Assembly: GCA_016649675.1 (NCBI GenBank)
Contig: JAENXG010000051.1
Span: 1-11,617, forward strand
DNA from: Methyloceanibacter sp.
Lineage (GTDB): Bacteria; Pseudomonadota; Alphaproteobacteria; Rhizobiales; Methyloligellaceae
Direction of reading: 5' to 3'
DNA length: 11,617 bases
A program made the position numbers and the translations under genes. Below the pieces are notes generated by a model. That model worked only from the letters and a program-made list of their open reading frames with translations, did no database searches and was not told the DNA's origin. This document shows, piece after piece, positions 1 to 7,014 of this stretch (positions are counted from its first letter, which is position 1; each line of letters opens with the position of its first letter).

Positions 1-969
1 CATGTAGCCGAGCTGCGAGCAGGTCGAATAGGCGACGACGCGTTTGATGTCGGTCTGCACGAGACCGACGGTCGCGGCGAAGAAGGCGGTGGTGGCGCCG
101 ATGATGGTGACGAAACTGAGCGCGATGGGTGCTAGCTCGAACAGCGGGGAAAGCCGCGCCACCATGAACACGCCGGCCGTCACCATGGTCGCGGCATGGA
201 TCAGCGCCGAGACGGGCGTCGGGCCCTCCATGGCGTCGGGAAGCCAGGTGTGCAGCAGGAACTGCGCCGACTTGCCCATGGCCCCCATGAACAGGAGCAG
301 GCAGATCAGGGTCAGCGCGTCGACGTGCATCCCCAGGAACTCCATGGTCTTGCCGACCTGGTCAGGAGCCGAGGCGAAGACCGTGTCGTACTGGATGGAG
401 TTGAACAGGGTGAAGACGGCGAAGATGCCGAGCGCGAAACCGAAATCGCCGACGCGGTTGACGATGAAGGCCTTGATGGCGGCGGCGTTGGCGGCGGGCT
501 TGTGATACCAGAAGCCGATGAGCAAATAGCTCATCAGGCCGACACCCTCCCAGCCGAAAAAGAGCTGCAGGAAATCGTCGGCGGTCACCAGCGCCAGCAT
601 GGCGAAGGTGAAGAGCGAGAGATAGGCGAAGAAGCGCGGCCGGCTCGGATCCTCCTCCATGTAGCCGCAGGAATAAAGATGCACGAGGCCGGAGACCGTG
701 GTCACCACCACCAGCATCACGGCGGTCAGCGTATCGATGCGGAGCGACCAGACTGAATGAAGAGCGCCTGAATCGATCCAGCGCACAAGCTCGATCCGCT
801 CCTCCTGGCCCTGCAGCGCCACCTGGTAGAAGGCGAGCCATGACAGGAGCGTGGTGATCAGCACGAGCGTCGTGGTGACCACCTCGGAGGCGCGCGCGCC
901 CACGAGGCGGCCGAAGAAGCCGGCAAAGATGGCGCCAAGCAGCGGGAGGAAGAGAATCGCCTGATACAT
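1..969 (-). CDS. nuoL: NADH-quinone oxidoreductase subunit L (NuoL), 5' part only; gene continues past left edge
   Basis: NuoL is the distal antiporter-like proton-pumping subunit of complex I in the cytoplasmic membrane (ND5 homologue). The 323 visible codons are open from ATG at 969 (N-terminus MYQAILFLPLLGAIFAGFF) to the window edge, roughly the first half of a protein usually 600-700 residues long. Visible family marks are the WEGVGLMSYLLIGFW stretch with Glu141 (counterpart of E. coli Glu144), the MGKSAQFLLHTWLPDAMEGP stretch with Lys233 (near E. coli Lys229) and His258 in SALIHAATMVTAG. These are the charged residues of the proton channel. The sequence is hydrophobic throughout, with many membrane helices. 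It starts 13 nt after the nuoK stop, with GGAA in the gap as a modest ribosome binding site. The C-terminal lateral helix lies outside the window. The family call is very secure. Confidence 0.98.
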   Translation of the reverse strand, partial: MYQAILFLPLLGAIFAGFFGRLVGARASEVVTTTLVLITTLLSWLAFYQVALQGQEERIELVRWIDSGALHSVWSLRIDTLTAVMLVVVTTVSGLVHLYSCGYMEEDPSRPRFFAYLSLFTFAMLALVTADDFLQLFFGWEGVGLMSYLLIGFWYHKPAANAAAIKAFIVNRVGDFGFALGIFAVFTLFNSIQYDTVFASAPDQVGKTMEFLGMHVDALTLICLLLFMGAMGKSAQFLLHTWLPDAMEGPTPVSALIHAATMVTAGVFMVARLSPLFELAPIALSFVTIIGATTAFFAATVGLVQTDIKRVVAYSTCSQLGYM

Positions 970-982
970 CGCGTTTCCGGGG

Positions 983-1291
983 TCAGCCCTTGAGCAGGTC
1001 GATTTCGGCGACGTCGATGGTTCCGCGGTTGCGGAAATAGACGACGACGAGGGCAAGCCCGATGGCTGCTTCCGCGGCGGCGACGGTGAGAACGATCAGG
1101 GCGAAGACCTGGCCGACGAGATCGCCATGGAAGGAGGAGAAGGCGACGAGATTGATGTTCACCGCAAGCAGCATCAGCTCGATGCTCATCAGGATGACGA
1201 TCACGTTCTTGCGGTTCAAGAAGATGCCGAAAATACCGAGGGTGAACAGGATCGCGGCAACGGTGAGGTAATGCGACAGCCCGACGATCAT
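983..1291 (-). CDS. nuoK: NADH-quinone oxidoreductase subunit K (NuoK)
   Basis: NuoK is a small three-helix membrane subunit of complex I (ND4L homologue) that belongs to the proton-translocating chain between NuoJ and NuoN. The 102-residue length is standard. Two membrane glutamates required for pumping in the family are present: Glu38 in LMSIELMLLAVN and Glu74 in TVAAAEAAIGLALVV (counterparts of E. coli Glu36 and Glu72). The conserved FGIFLNRKNVI loop is also present. The ATG overlaps the nuoJ stop codon in an ATGA (1288-1291), which implies translational coupling. A strong purine-rich site, GGAAGGGGG, lies just upstream inside the end of nuoJ. Nothing looks damaged. Confidence 0.98.
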   Translation of the reverse strand: MIVGLSHYLTVAAILFTLGIFGIFLNRKNVIVILMSIELMLLAVNINLVAFSSFHGDLVGQVFALIVLTVAAAEAAIGLALVVVYFRNRGTIDVAEIDLLKG

Positions 1292-1896
1292 GACAGCCCC
1301 CTTCCCGTCTCGACCTCGACGACCTCGACGGCCATCTCGCGCGTGCGGCCGACCTGCGCCGCGACCGACTGGCGCCGCACGTCCCGCTTATGCTGCAGCG
1401 TGAGCACGATAGCGCCGACCATGGCGACCAGCAGGATGAGACCGGCGGCCTCGAACAGATAGACGTAGCGGGTATAGAGGATCAGGCCCAGCGCCTCGGT
1501 GTTGCTCACTTGAGCGGCAGGCGGCGTTGGCACCTGCGCGACGATGTCGGGCGCCGTGATCCAGGCGCCGACGATGAAGATGAGTTCGACCAGGAGCAGG
1601 ATGCCGATGGTGGCGCCGATCGGCAGATATTTGAGGAAGCCGGCCCTGAGCTCGGCGAAGTCGACATCGAGCATCATCACCACGAACAGGAACAGCACGA
1701 GCACGGCGCCGACATAGACCACGACCAAAATCATCGCCAGGAACTCGGCGCCGAGCAGCACGAAGAGGCCCGAGGCGTTGAAGAAGGCGAGGATCAGGAA
1801 CAGCACGGCGTGCACGGGATTCTTCACGGTGATGACCATGAAGGCCGCGCCGACACAGAGGATGGCGAAGAGATAGAAGAACAGCGCGCTTAGCAT
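1288..1896 (-). CDS. nuoJ: NADH-quinone oxidoreductase subunit J (NuoJ)
   Basis: NuoJ (ND6 homologue) is a five-helix membrane subunit linking the quinone-proximal part of complex I to the pumping chain. The 202-residue protein begins MLSALFFYLFAILCVGAAF, as expected for the family. It carries the conserved third helix around residues 49-76 (GAEFLAMILVVVYVGAVLVL), which includes the pi-bulge region and Glu51. The last ~33 residues are a charged tail after the final helix (QHKRDVRRQ to the end). An in-frame ATG at 1962 would add 22 residues, but those are translated from the palindromic repeat and have no family support, so ATG 1896 was chosen. The site ahead of 1896 is weak: GAGGG sits about 13 nt upstream. 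nuoJ is the only gene here separated from its upstream neighbour by a long gap (172 nt, repeat-filled), so its translation may not be coupled to nuoI. It overlaps nuoK by 4 nt. Confidence 0.97.
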   Translation of the reverse strand: MLSALFFYLFAILCVGAAFMVITVKNPVHAVLFLILAFFNASGLFVLLGAEFLAMILVVVYVGAVLVLFLFVVMMLDVDFAELRAGFLKYLPIGATIGILLLVELIFIVGAWITAPDIVAQVPTPPAAQVSNTEALGLILYTRYVYLFEAAGLILLVAMVGAIVLTLQHKRDVRRQSVAAQVGRTREMAVEVVEVETGRGLS

Positions 1897-1919
1897 TATT
1901 GCGGTTCGCCCTCGAATCC

Positions 1920-1942
1920 CCCTCTTCCCTGTGGGGAGAGGG
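1920..1942. repeat. Hairpin inside repeat arm 1
   Basis: A 10-bp stem has left arm 1920-1929 (CCCTCTTCCC), loop TGT at 1930-1932 and right arm 1933-1942 (GGGGAGAGGG). All positions pair if one G-T wobble is allowed (1926/1936). It sits 24 nt ahead of the nuoJ start codon on the transcribed strand and may affect ribosome access to nuoJ. Confidence 0.85.
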
Positions 1943-2032
1943 TTGGGGTGAGGGGGATGCATGATCCAGGAGACTCGAAAGCCCCCTCACCCGGCTCGCT
2001 GTGCGAGCCGACCTCTCCCCACAGGGGCGAGG
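1921..2032. repeat. Pair of inverted palindromic repeat copies between nuoI and nuoJ
   Basis: Two copies of one element face each other here. Arm 1 is 1921-1956 and arm 2 is 1982-2032, with 25 nt between them. Outer segment 1921-1941 matches the reverse complement of 2012-2032 at 19 of 21 positions. Inner segment 1946-1956 matches the reverse complement of 1982-1992 at 11 of 11. Arm 2 carries an extra 19-nt block (1993-2011) that arm 1 replaces with 4 nt. The type, with CCCTCACCC and CTCTCCCCACAGGGG cores, resembles the dispersed intergenic palindromes common in Rhizobiales-like genomes; that resemblance is from memory, not a search. In the nuo transcript the pair could fold into a long stem. 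It would then act as an mRNA stability or processing element rather than a terminator, since no U-run follows and the nuo genes continue. Confidence 0.9.
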
Positions 2033-2033
2033 T
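1992..2033. repeat. Two adjacent hairpins inside repeat arm 2
   Basis: The first is a perfect 8-bp stem, CGGCTCGC (1992-1999) with loop TGT and GCGAGCCG (2003-2010). The second is a 10-bp stem with one mismatch, ACCTCTCCCC (2011-2020), loop ACA, GGGGCGAGGT (2024-2033). The first hairpin is the block missing from arm 1, so the two copies represent two sub-forms of the same element. There is no T-run after either hairpin in the direction of nuo transcription. Confidence 0.85.
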
Positions 2034-2068
2034 TAAGTAAGAGGCAGCTCCCATACGCGAGATTCCCC

Positions 2069-2560
2069 TCACCGGTAAGGCGCATCGAGCGCCAGATTCT
2101 TGGCGATCTCGCGCTCCCAGCGGTCGCCATTCGCAAGCAGCCGGTCCTTGTCGTAATAAAGCTCCTCGCGGGTCTCGGTGGCGAACTCGAAATTCGGTCC
2201 CTCGACGATGGCATCGACCGGGCAGGCCTCTTGGCAGAAGCCGCAATAGATGCATTTCACCATGTCGATGTCGTAGCGCGTGGTGCGGCGGGTCCCGTCA
2301 TTGCGGCGGGGTCCAGCCTCGATGGTGATGGCTTGCGCCGGGCAGATGGCCTCGCACAGCTTGCAGGCGATGCAGCGCTCCTCCCCGTTCGGATAACGCC
2401 TGAGCGCATGCTCACCGCGGAATCTAGGGCTGAGCGGCCCCTTTTCGAAGGGGTAGTTGAGTGTCGCCTTGGGGGCCACGAAATATTTCATGGCAAGCCA
2501 AAAGGCTGACAGAAACTCTATCAGTAACAATGACTTGGCGGCCTCGGCCAGACGCTTCAC
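2069..2560 (-). CDS. nuoI: NADH-quinone oxidoreductase subunit I (NuoI), 8Fe ferredoxin-like
   Basis: NuoI (TYKY homologue) carries clusters N6a and N6b, two [4Fe-4S] centres that pass electrons from NuoG to the terminal cluster in NuoB. Both ligand sets are complete: Cys63, 66, 69, 73 (CIACKLCEAICP) and Cys103, 106, 109, 113 (CIYCGFCQEACP). The 163-residue length is normal for alphaproteobacteria and mitochondria. The start is GTG at 2560. It is preferred over internal ATGs because it gives the expected amphipathic N-terminal helix (AAKSLLLIEFLSAFWLAMKYF). It also has a strong GAGGAG site 7-12 nt upstream in the 15-nt gap after nuoH. The stop is followed by the repeat-filled gap before nuoJ. 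Confidence 0.98.
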   Translation of the reverse strand: MKRLAEAAKSLLLIEFLSAFWLAMKYFVAPKATLNYPFEKGPLSPRFRGEHALRRYPNGEERCIACKLCEAICPAQAITIEAGPRRNDGTRRTTRYDIDMVKCIYCGFCQEACPVDAIVEGPNFEFATETREELYYDKDRLLANGDRWEREIAKNLALDAPYR

Positions 2561-2575
2561 GCTTGGCTCTCCTCG
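2561..2575 (-). promoter_or_regulatory. Ribosome binding site for the GTG start of nuoI
   Basis: Read on the minus strand, the gap between the nuoH stop and the nuoI GTG is CGAGGAGAGCCAAGC. It contains GAGGAG, a near-consensus Shine-Dalgarno sequence, at normal spacing. This decides the non-ATG start. Confidence 0.8.
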
Positions 2576-3598
2576 TTAGGCTATATGCTGCCAGAGTTGC
2601 AAGATTGCCGCCACGACGACGACCGAAGCGAGCGACAGCGGCAGGAACACCTTCCAGCCGAGCCGCATCAGCTGATCGTAGCGGTAGCGCGGCACCATGG
2701 CTTTCACCATGGCGATCAGAAAGAACAAGAAGCAAACCTTGAAGGTGAACCATAGCACGCCTGGAATCCAGGTGAAGGGCGCCACGGGAAAGGGCGGTAG
2801 CCAGCCGCCGAGGAACAGGACGGTGCCGAGCCCGCACATCAGGACGATGGCGACATACTCCCCCAGCATGAACAGCATATAGGGCGTTGAGGAATATTCG
2901 ACCATGAAGCCCGCGACGAGTTCGGACTCGGCCTCGAGCAGGTCGAAAGGCGGGCGGTTGGTCTCGGCCAGAGCCGAGATGAAGAACACCACGAACATCG
3001 GGAAGAGCGGAAGCCAATACCAGCCGAAGAGACCGAAGCGTCCGTCTTGCGCCTCGACGATTGCCGAGAGATTGAGCGAGCCAGCACAGAGCAGCACGGT
3101 GATGATGACGAAGCCGATCGAGACCTCGTAGGAGACCATCTGCGCAGCGGAGCGGAGCGCGGCCAGGAAGGCGTATTTCGAGTTCGACGCCCAGCCCGCC
3201 ATGATCACGCCGTAGACCTGAAGGCTCGAGATGGCGAAGATGAAAAGAACACCGACATTGAGGTTGGCGACCTCCCAGCCTTTGGCGACGGGCATGACGG
3301 CCCAGGCCGAAAGTGCCAGACCGGCGGTGACGACAGGCGCCAGCAGGAAGATGCCCTTATTGGCGCCGGCCGGGATGATCGGCTCCTTGAACACGAATTT
3401 GAGCAGGTCGGCGAAGGACTGAAACAGGCCCCAAGGGCCGACCACGTTCGGCCCGCGCCGCATCTGTACCGCGGCCCACACCTTGCGGTCGGCATAGAGC
3501 AGAAACGCCACGATGATGAGCAGCGTGACGAGGAGCGCCACGCTTTGCGCCACGATGAGGGCGAGCGGCAAGCCATAGCTCGACCAGAACTCAGCCAT
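2576..3598 (-). CDS. nuoH: NADH-quinone oxidoreductase subunit H (NuoH)
   Basis: NuoH (ND1 homologue) is the membrane subunit that forms the quinone entry chamber with NuoB and NuoD. The protein is 340 residues long with about eight hydrophobic helices. Family stretches are visible: ADRKVWAAVQMRRGPNVVGP (residues 36-55), FADLLKFVFKEPIIP (62-76), the Glu-rich cytoplasmic loop SALAETNRPPFDLLEAESEL and then VAGFMVEYSS. The ATG at 3598 overlaps the nuoG stop by 8 nt and has AAGGCGA upstream inside nuoG. An upstream in-frame start at 3631 would add an Arg-rich, non-family 11-residue leader and was rejected. It ends TAA, 15 nt before nuoI. Confidence 0.98.
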   Translation of the reverse strand: MAEFWSSYGLPLALIVAQSVALLVTLLIIVAFLLYADRKVWAAVQMRRGPNVVGPWGLFQSFADLLKFVFKEPIIPAGANKGIFLLAPVVTAGLALSAWAVMPVAKGWEVANLNVGVLFIFAISSLQVYGVIMAGWASNSKYAFLAALRSAAQMVSYEVSIGFVIITVLLCAGSLNLSAIVEAQDGRFGLFGWYWLPLFPMFVVFFISALAETNRPPFDLLEAESELVAGFMVEYSSTPYMLFMLGEYVAIVLMCGLGTVLFLGGWLPPFPVAPFTWIPGVLWFTFKVCFLFFLIAMVKAMVPRYRYDQLMRLGWKVFLPLSLASVVVVAAILQLWQHIA

Positions 3599-5705
3599 CG
3601 GTGCCGGTCGCCTTGTCGTTCGCGCCCGCATGCAGCGCGCTCAGATTGGCCATGATCGCGGACGCGCGCGCGATCGGATTGGTGAGATAGAAATCCTCGA
3701 TGGCTTGGCCGAAGCGCTCCTTGCCGACCTTGGCCGGCGTCTTGGCAAGACGCTCGATTGCAGTGACATCGGCAGGATCGATCAGATCGAGCAGCGCCAA
3801 ATGCGGATGCGCATCGAACATCTTGGCACGGAGCTGTTGGGTGGTGTCGAACGGCAGCTTGTGGCCGAGGACGGCTGACAGCGCCCTGAGGATCGTCCAG
3901 TCCTCGCGCGCGTCGCCGGGCGGGAAGACGGCGCGGGATGTCATCTGCACGCGGCCTTCGGTGTTCAGGTAAGTCCCGTCCTTCTCGGTATAGGCAGCAC
4001 CGGGAAGGATCACATCGGCGCGATGAGCGCCCTTGTCGCCGTGGCTCCCTTGATAGATGACGAAGGCATCCCCCAAACTATCCATGTCGATCTCGTCGGC
4101 GCCTAGCAAATACACGATTTCGATCTTGCCCTTGGCAGCGGCCTCGATCATGGACTCGACGTCGAGGCCGCCTTTGCCCGGCACAAGGCCGAGATCGAGA
4201 CCTGCCACGCGCGCGGCAGCCGTATGCAGGACATTGAAGCCATTCCAAGAGAGTGCAGGTTTGATCGCACCCATGGCGATGGCAGCCTTGGCGGCAAGGG
4301 CAAGCACCGCCGCACCGTCCGGCCGGGCGAGTGCTGCTTGCCCGAGGATCAGGATCGGGCGCTCTGCCCCTTCGAGCTTCTTCAAGAAGGGATGCGATCC
4401 GTCGGCGATCTTGGCGAGGGTCTCTGGCCCCGCGCCGAGATAGTCGTACGCATAGGTGAGATCCTCGTCCTCGCCGATCAGCCCGATTGCGAGCTTGCCT
4501 TGGGCTTGGCGCCAGCGCTTGCGGATGCGGGCGTTGAGCACCGGGGCCTCGTGGCGCGGATTGGTGCCGACGAGGAGAATGGCGTCGGCATGGTCGATGC
4601 CTTCGATGGTCGAGTTGAAGAGATAGGTGGCGCGGCCGAGCGCAGGATCGAGTTTTGAGCCATCCTGGCGGCAGTCGATGTTGGGAGAACCGAGCTGCTC
4701 GGTCAGGAGCTTCAGCGCGAACATCTCCTCCGCAGCTACGAGATCGCCGGCGATCGCCCCGAAGCGGGGACCGTCGAGCCCCTTGAGCTTCCCGGCGATG
4801 ATGCCAAAGGCCTCGTCCCAGCTCGCCTCCTCAAGCTTGCCGTTCCGCCTCACATAGGGGCGGTCGAGCCTTTGCGTGCGCAAGCCGTCCCAAACATGCC
4901 GAGCCTTGTCGGAGATCCACTCCTCGTTGATGGCGTCGTTGACGCGCGGCAGGATGCGCATGACCTCGCGACCGCGGGCATCGACGCGGATGGCGCTGCC
5001 GAGCGCGTCCATGACGTCGATCGACAGCGTCTTGGTGAGCTCCCAGGGGCGCGCCATGAAGGCATAAGGCTTGGAGGTCAGCGCGCCCACGGGGCAGAGA
5101 TCGACCACGTTCCCCGACAGGTTCGACAGCATGCCCTGCTCAAGATAGGTGCTGATCTCCATGTCCTCGCCGCGGCCGATGGCGCCAAGCTCCTCGACGC
5201 CGGCGACCTCGGTCATGAAGCGCACACAGCGCGTGCAGTGGATGCAGCGCGTCATGTAGGTGCCGATCAATGGCCCGAGATATTTGTCCTCCACCGCGCG
5301 CTTATTGTCCTGGAAGCGGCCGGCGTCGAAGCCATAGGCCATGGTCTGGTCCTGCAAATCGCATTCGCCGCCCTGATCGCAGATCGGGCAGTCGAGCGGG
5401 TGATTGATGAGCAGGAACTCGAGCACGCCTTCGCGCGCCTTCTTCACCGTCTCGGAGTCGGTGATGATGGTGGGCGGCGTGCCGTCGCGCGAGGGTCTGA
5501 GATCGCTGACGCCCATGGCGCAGGAGGCGACCGGCTTGGGCATGCCGGCGACCTCGACCAGGCACATGCGGCAATTGCCGGCGATGGAGAGGCGCTCGTG
5601 ATAGCAGAAGCGCGGGATCTCGACGCCGGCGAGCTCGCAGGCCTGGATGAGCGTGATGCCGTCCGGCACCTCGATTTCGCTGCGGTTGATGATCAGCTTG
5701 GGCAT
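3591..5705 (-). CDS. nuoG: NADH-quinone oxidoreductase subunit G (NuoG)
   Basis: NuoG (75-kDa subunit) passes electrons from NuoE/NuoF through clusters N1b, N5 and N4. Ligands are complete: Cys34, 45, 48, 62 for the [2Fe-2S] N1b; His102, Cys106, 109, 115 for N5; and Cys154, 157, 160, 204 for N4. An N-terminal ferredoxin fold (1-80) and the NADH-dehydrogenase G domain are followed by a degenerate molybdopterin-oxidoreductase-like domain from about 220 to the end. I see no extra four-Cys motif for the N7 cluster found in E. coli-type NuoG, so this is the mitochondrial-like form. The length of 704 residues fits alphaproteobacteria. The gene begins 7 nt after nuoF with only a weak upstream GAG, so coupling from nuoF is likely. 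Its stop overlaps the nuoH start. Confidence 0.98.
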   Translation of the reverse strand: MPKLIINRSEIEVPDGITLIQACELAGVEIPRFCYHERLSIAGNCRMCLVEVAGMPKPVASCAMGVSDLRPSRDGTPPTIITDSETVKKAREGVLEFLLINHPLDCPICDQGGECDLQDQTMAYGFDAGRFQDNKRAVEDKYLGPLIGTYMTRCIHCTRCVRFMTEVAGVEELGAIGRGEDMEISTYLEQGMLSNLSGNVVDLCPVGALTSKPYAFMARPWELTKTLSIDVMDALGSAIRVDARGREVMRILPRVNDAINEEWISDKARHVWDGLRTQRLDRPYVRRNGKLEEASWDEAFGIIAGKLKGLDGPRFGAIAGDLVAAEEMFALKLLTEQLGSPNIDCRQDGSKLDPALGRATYLFNSTIEGIDHADAILLVGTNPRHEAPVLNARIRKRWRQAQGKLAIGLIGEDEDLTYAYDYLGAGPETLAKIADGSHPFLKKLEGAERPILILGQAALARPDGAAVLALAAKAAIAMGAIKPALSWNGFNVLHTAAARVAGLDLGLVPGKGGLDVESMIEAAAKGKIEIVYLLGADEIDMDSLGDAFVIYQGSHGDKGAHRADVILPGAAYTEKDGTYLNTEGRVQMTSRAVFPPGDAREDWTILRALSAVLGHKLPFDTTQQLRAKMFDAHPHLALLDLIDPADVTAIERLAKTPAKVGKERFGQAIEDFYLTNPIARASAIMANLSALHAGANDKATGTDG

Positions 5706-5712
5706 CTAGGTC

Positions 5713-7014
5713 TCATTCAGCCGCGACGGGAACGGAGGGAGCGAAAGGTTTGGTGGCTTGAGCGTCGATGCGCTCCTCGATGACGTGGCGGAAATGGCGG
5801 ATCAGCCCCTGCACCGGCCAGGCCGCGGCGTCGCCCAGCGCACAGATGGTGTGCCCCTCCACCTGGTAGCTCACGTTGAGCAGCATATCGATCTCGCCCT
5901 TCTCGGCCTGGCCCTTGGCCATGCGCTCAAGCACGCGCCACATCCAGCCGGTGCCCTCGCGGCAGGGCGTGCACTGGCCGCAGGATTCATGCTTGTAGAA
6001 ATAGGAGAGCCGGGCGATGGCGCGGATGATGTCGGTGGACTTGTCCATGACGATCACGGCCGCCGTCCCGAGCCCGGTCTTGAGCGCTTTGAGGCTGTCG
6101 AAATCCATGGGCAGGTCGTTGCATTGGCTTGCCGGGATGCACGGGACCGACGAGCCGCCGGGAATGACGGCCAAGAGATTGTCCCAGCCGCCGCGCACCC
6201 CGCCGGCATAGTGGTCGATGAGCTCGCGCAAGGGCACGCCCATCTCCTCCTCGACATTGCAGGGCTTATTCACATGGCCCGAGAGGCAGAAGAGCTTGGT
6301 GCCGGCGTTGTTGGGCCGGCCGAGCGAGGTGAACCAGGTGGCCCCGCGGCGCAGGATATCGGGCACCACCGCGATGGTCTCGACATTGTTGACGGTGGTC
6401 GGCGCACCGTAGAGCCCGACATTGGCGGGGAACGGGGGCTTCAGCCGCGGCTGGCCCTTCTTGCCCTCGAGGCTCTCGAGCAGCGCCGTCTCCTCGCCGC
6501 AGATATAGGCGCCAGCGCCATGATGCAGATAGAGCTCGAAGTCCCAGCCATTCACATTGTTCCGGCCGATGAGCTTGGCGTCATAAGCCTCGTCGATGGC
6601 GGCTTGCAGGATCTCGCGCTCGCGGATGAACTCGCCGCGGATATAGATGTAGGAGACATGCGCCCGCATAGCGAAGGCGGCCAAGAGCGCGCCCTCGATC
6701 AGGAGGTGCGGATCGTGGCGCATGATGTCACGATCCTTGCAGGTGCCGGGCTCGGACTCATCGGCATTGACCACGAGATAGCTCGGGCGCCCGTCGGACT
6801 TGGTCGGCATGAAGGACCATTTGAGCCCGGTGGGGAAGCCGGCGCCGCCGCGGCCGCGCAAGCCCGACGCCTTCACCTCCTCGATGATGGCCTCGTGCCC
6901 GCGCTCGATCATCGCCTTGGTGCCGTCCCAGGCGCCGCGCGCACGCGCCGCCTTGAGCCGCCAATCGTGCAGCCCATACAGATTCTTGAAGATGCGGTCC
7001 TTGTCCTGCAGCAT
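5713..7014 (-). CDS. nuoF: NADH-quinone oxidoreductase subunit F (NuoF), NADH- and FMN-binding
   Basis: NuoF (51-kDa subunit) is the site of NADH oxidation. It binds FMN and the [4Fe-4S] cluster N3. Visible are the glycine-rich nucleotide loop GLRGRGGAGFPTGLKW (51-66), the flavin-site stretch NADESEPGTCKDR (83-95), the GAGAYICGEETALLESLEG segment (167-184) and the cluster ligands Cys345, 348, 351 (ESCGQCTPCREG) plus Cys391 (HTICALGDAAAWP). The 433-residue length is normal. The ATG at 7014 overlaps the nuoE stop by one base in TGATG and has GAGG 8 nt upstream. No anomaly was seen. Confidence 0.99.
   Translation of the reverse strand: MLQDKDRIFKNLYGLHDWRLKAARARGAWDGTKAMIERGHEAIIEEVKASGLRGRGGAGFPTGLKWSFMPTKSDGRPSYLVVNADESEPGTCKDRDIMRHDPHLLIEGALLAAFAMRAHVSYIYIRGEFIREREILQAAIDEAYDAKLIGRNNVNGWDFELYLHHGAGAYICGEETALLESLEGKKGQPRLKPPFPANVGLYGAPTTVNNVETIAVVPDILRRGATWFTSLGRPNNAGTKLFCLSGHVNKPCNVEEEMGVPLRELIDHYAGGVRGGWDNLLAVIPGGSSVPCIPASQCNDLPMDFDSLKALKTGLGTAAVIVMDKSTDIIRAIARLSYFYKHESCGQCTPCREGTGWMWRVLERMAKGQAEKGEIDMLLNVSYQVEGHTICALGDAAAWPVQGLIRHFRHVIEERIDAQATKPFAPSVPVAAE

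Noticed and set aside
1917..2035. Possible rho-independent terminator between nuoI and nuoJ
   Set aside because: The stems are strong, but no U-run follows in the nuo direction, and nuoJ-K-L continue the same operon.
1896..2255. A small minus-strand open frame through the repeat, with a peptide containing LTPTLSPQGRG
   Set aside because: This is the familiar spurious translation of the palindromic repeat, and it overlaps nuoI in another frame.
4872..5783. A 303-codon plus-strand open frame opposite the start of nuoG
   Set aside because: Antisense shadow of the NuoG Fe-S domain; Ala/Asp/Gly-rich translation with no domain.
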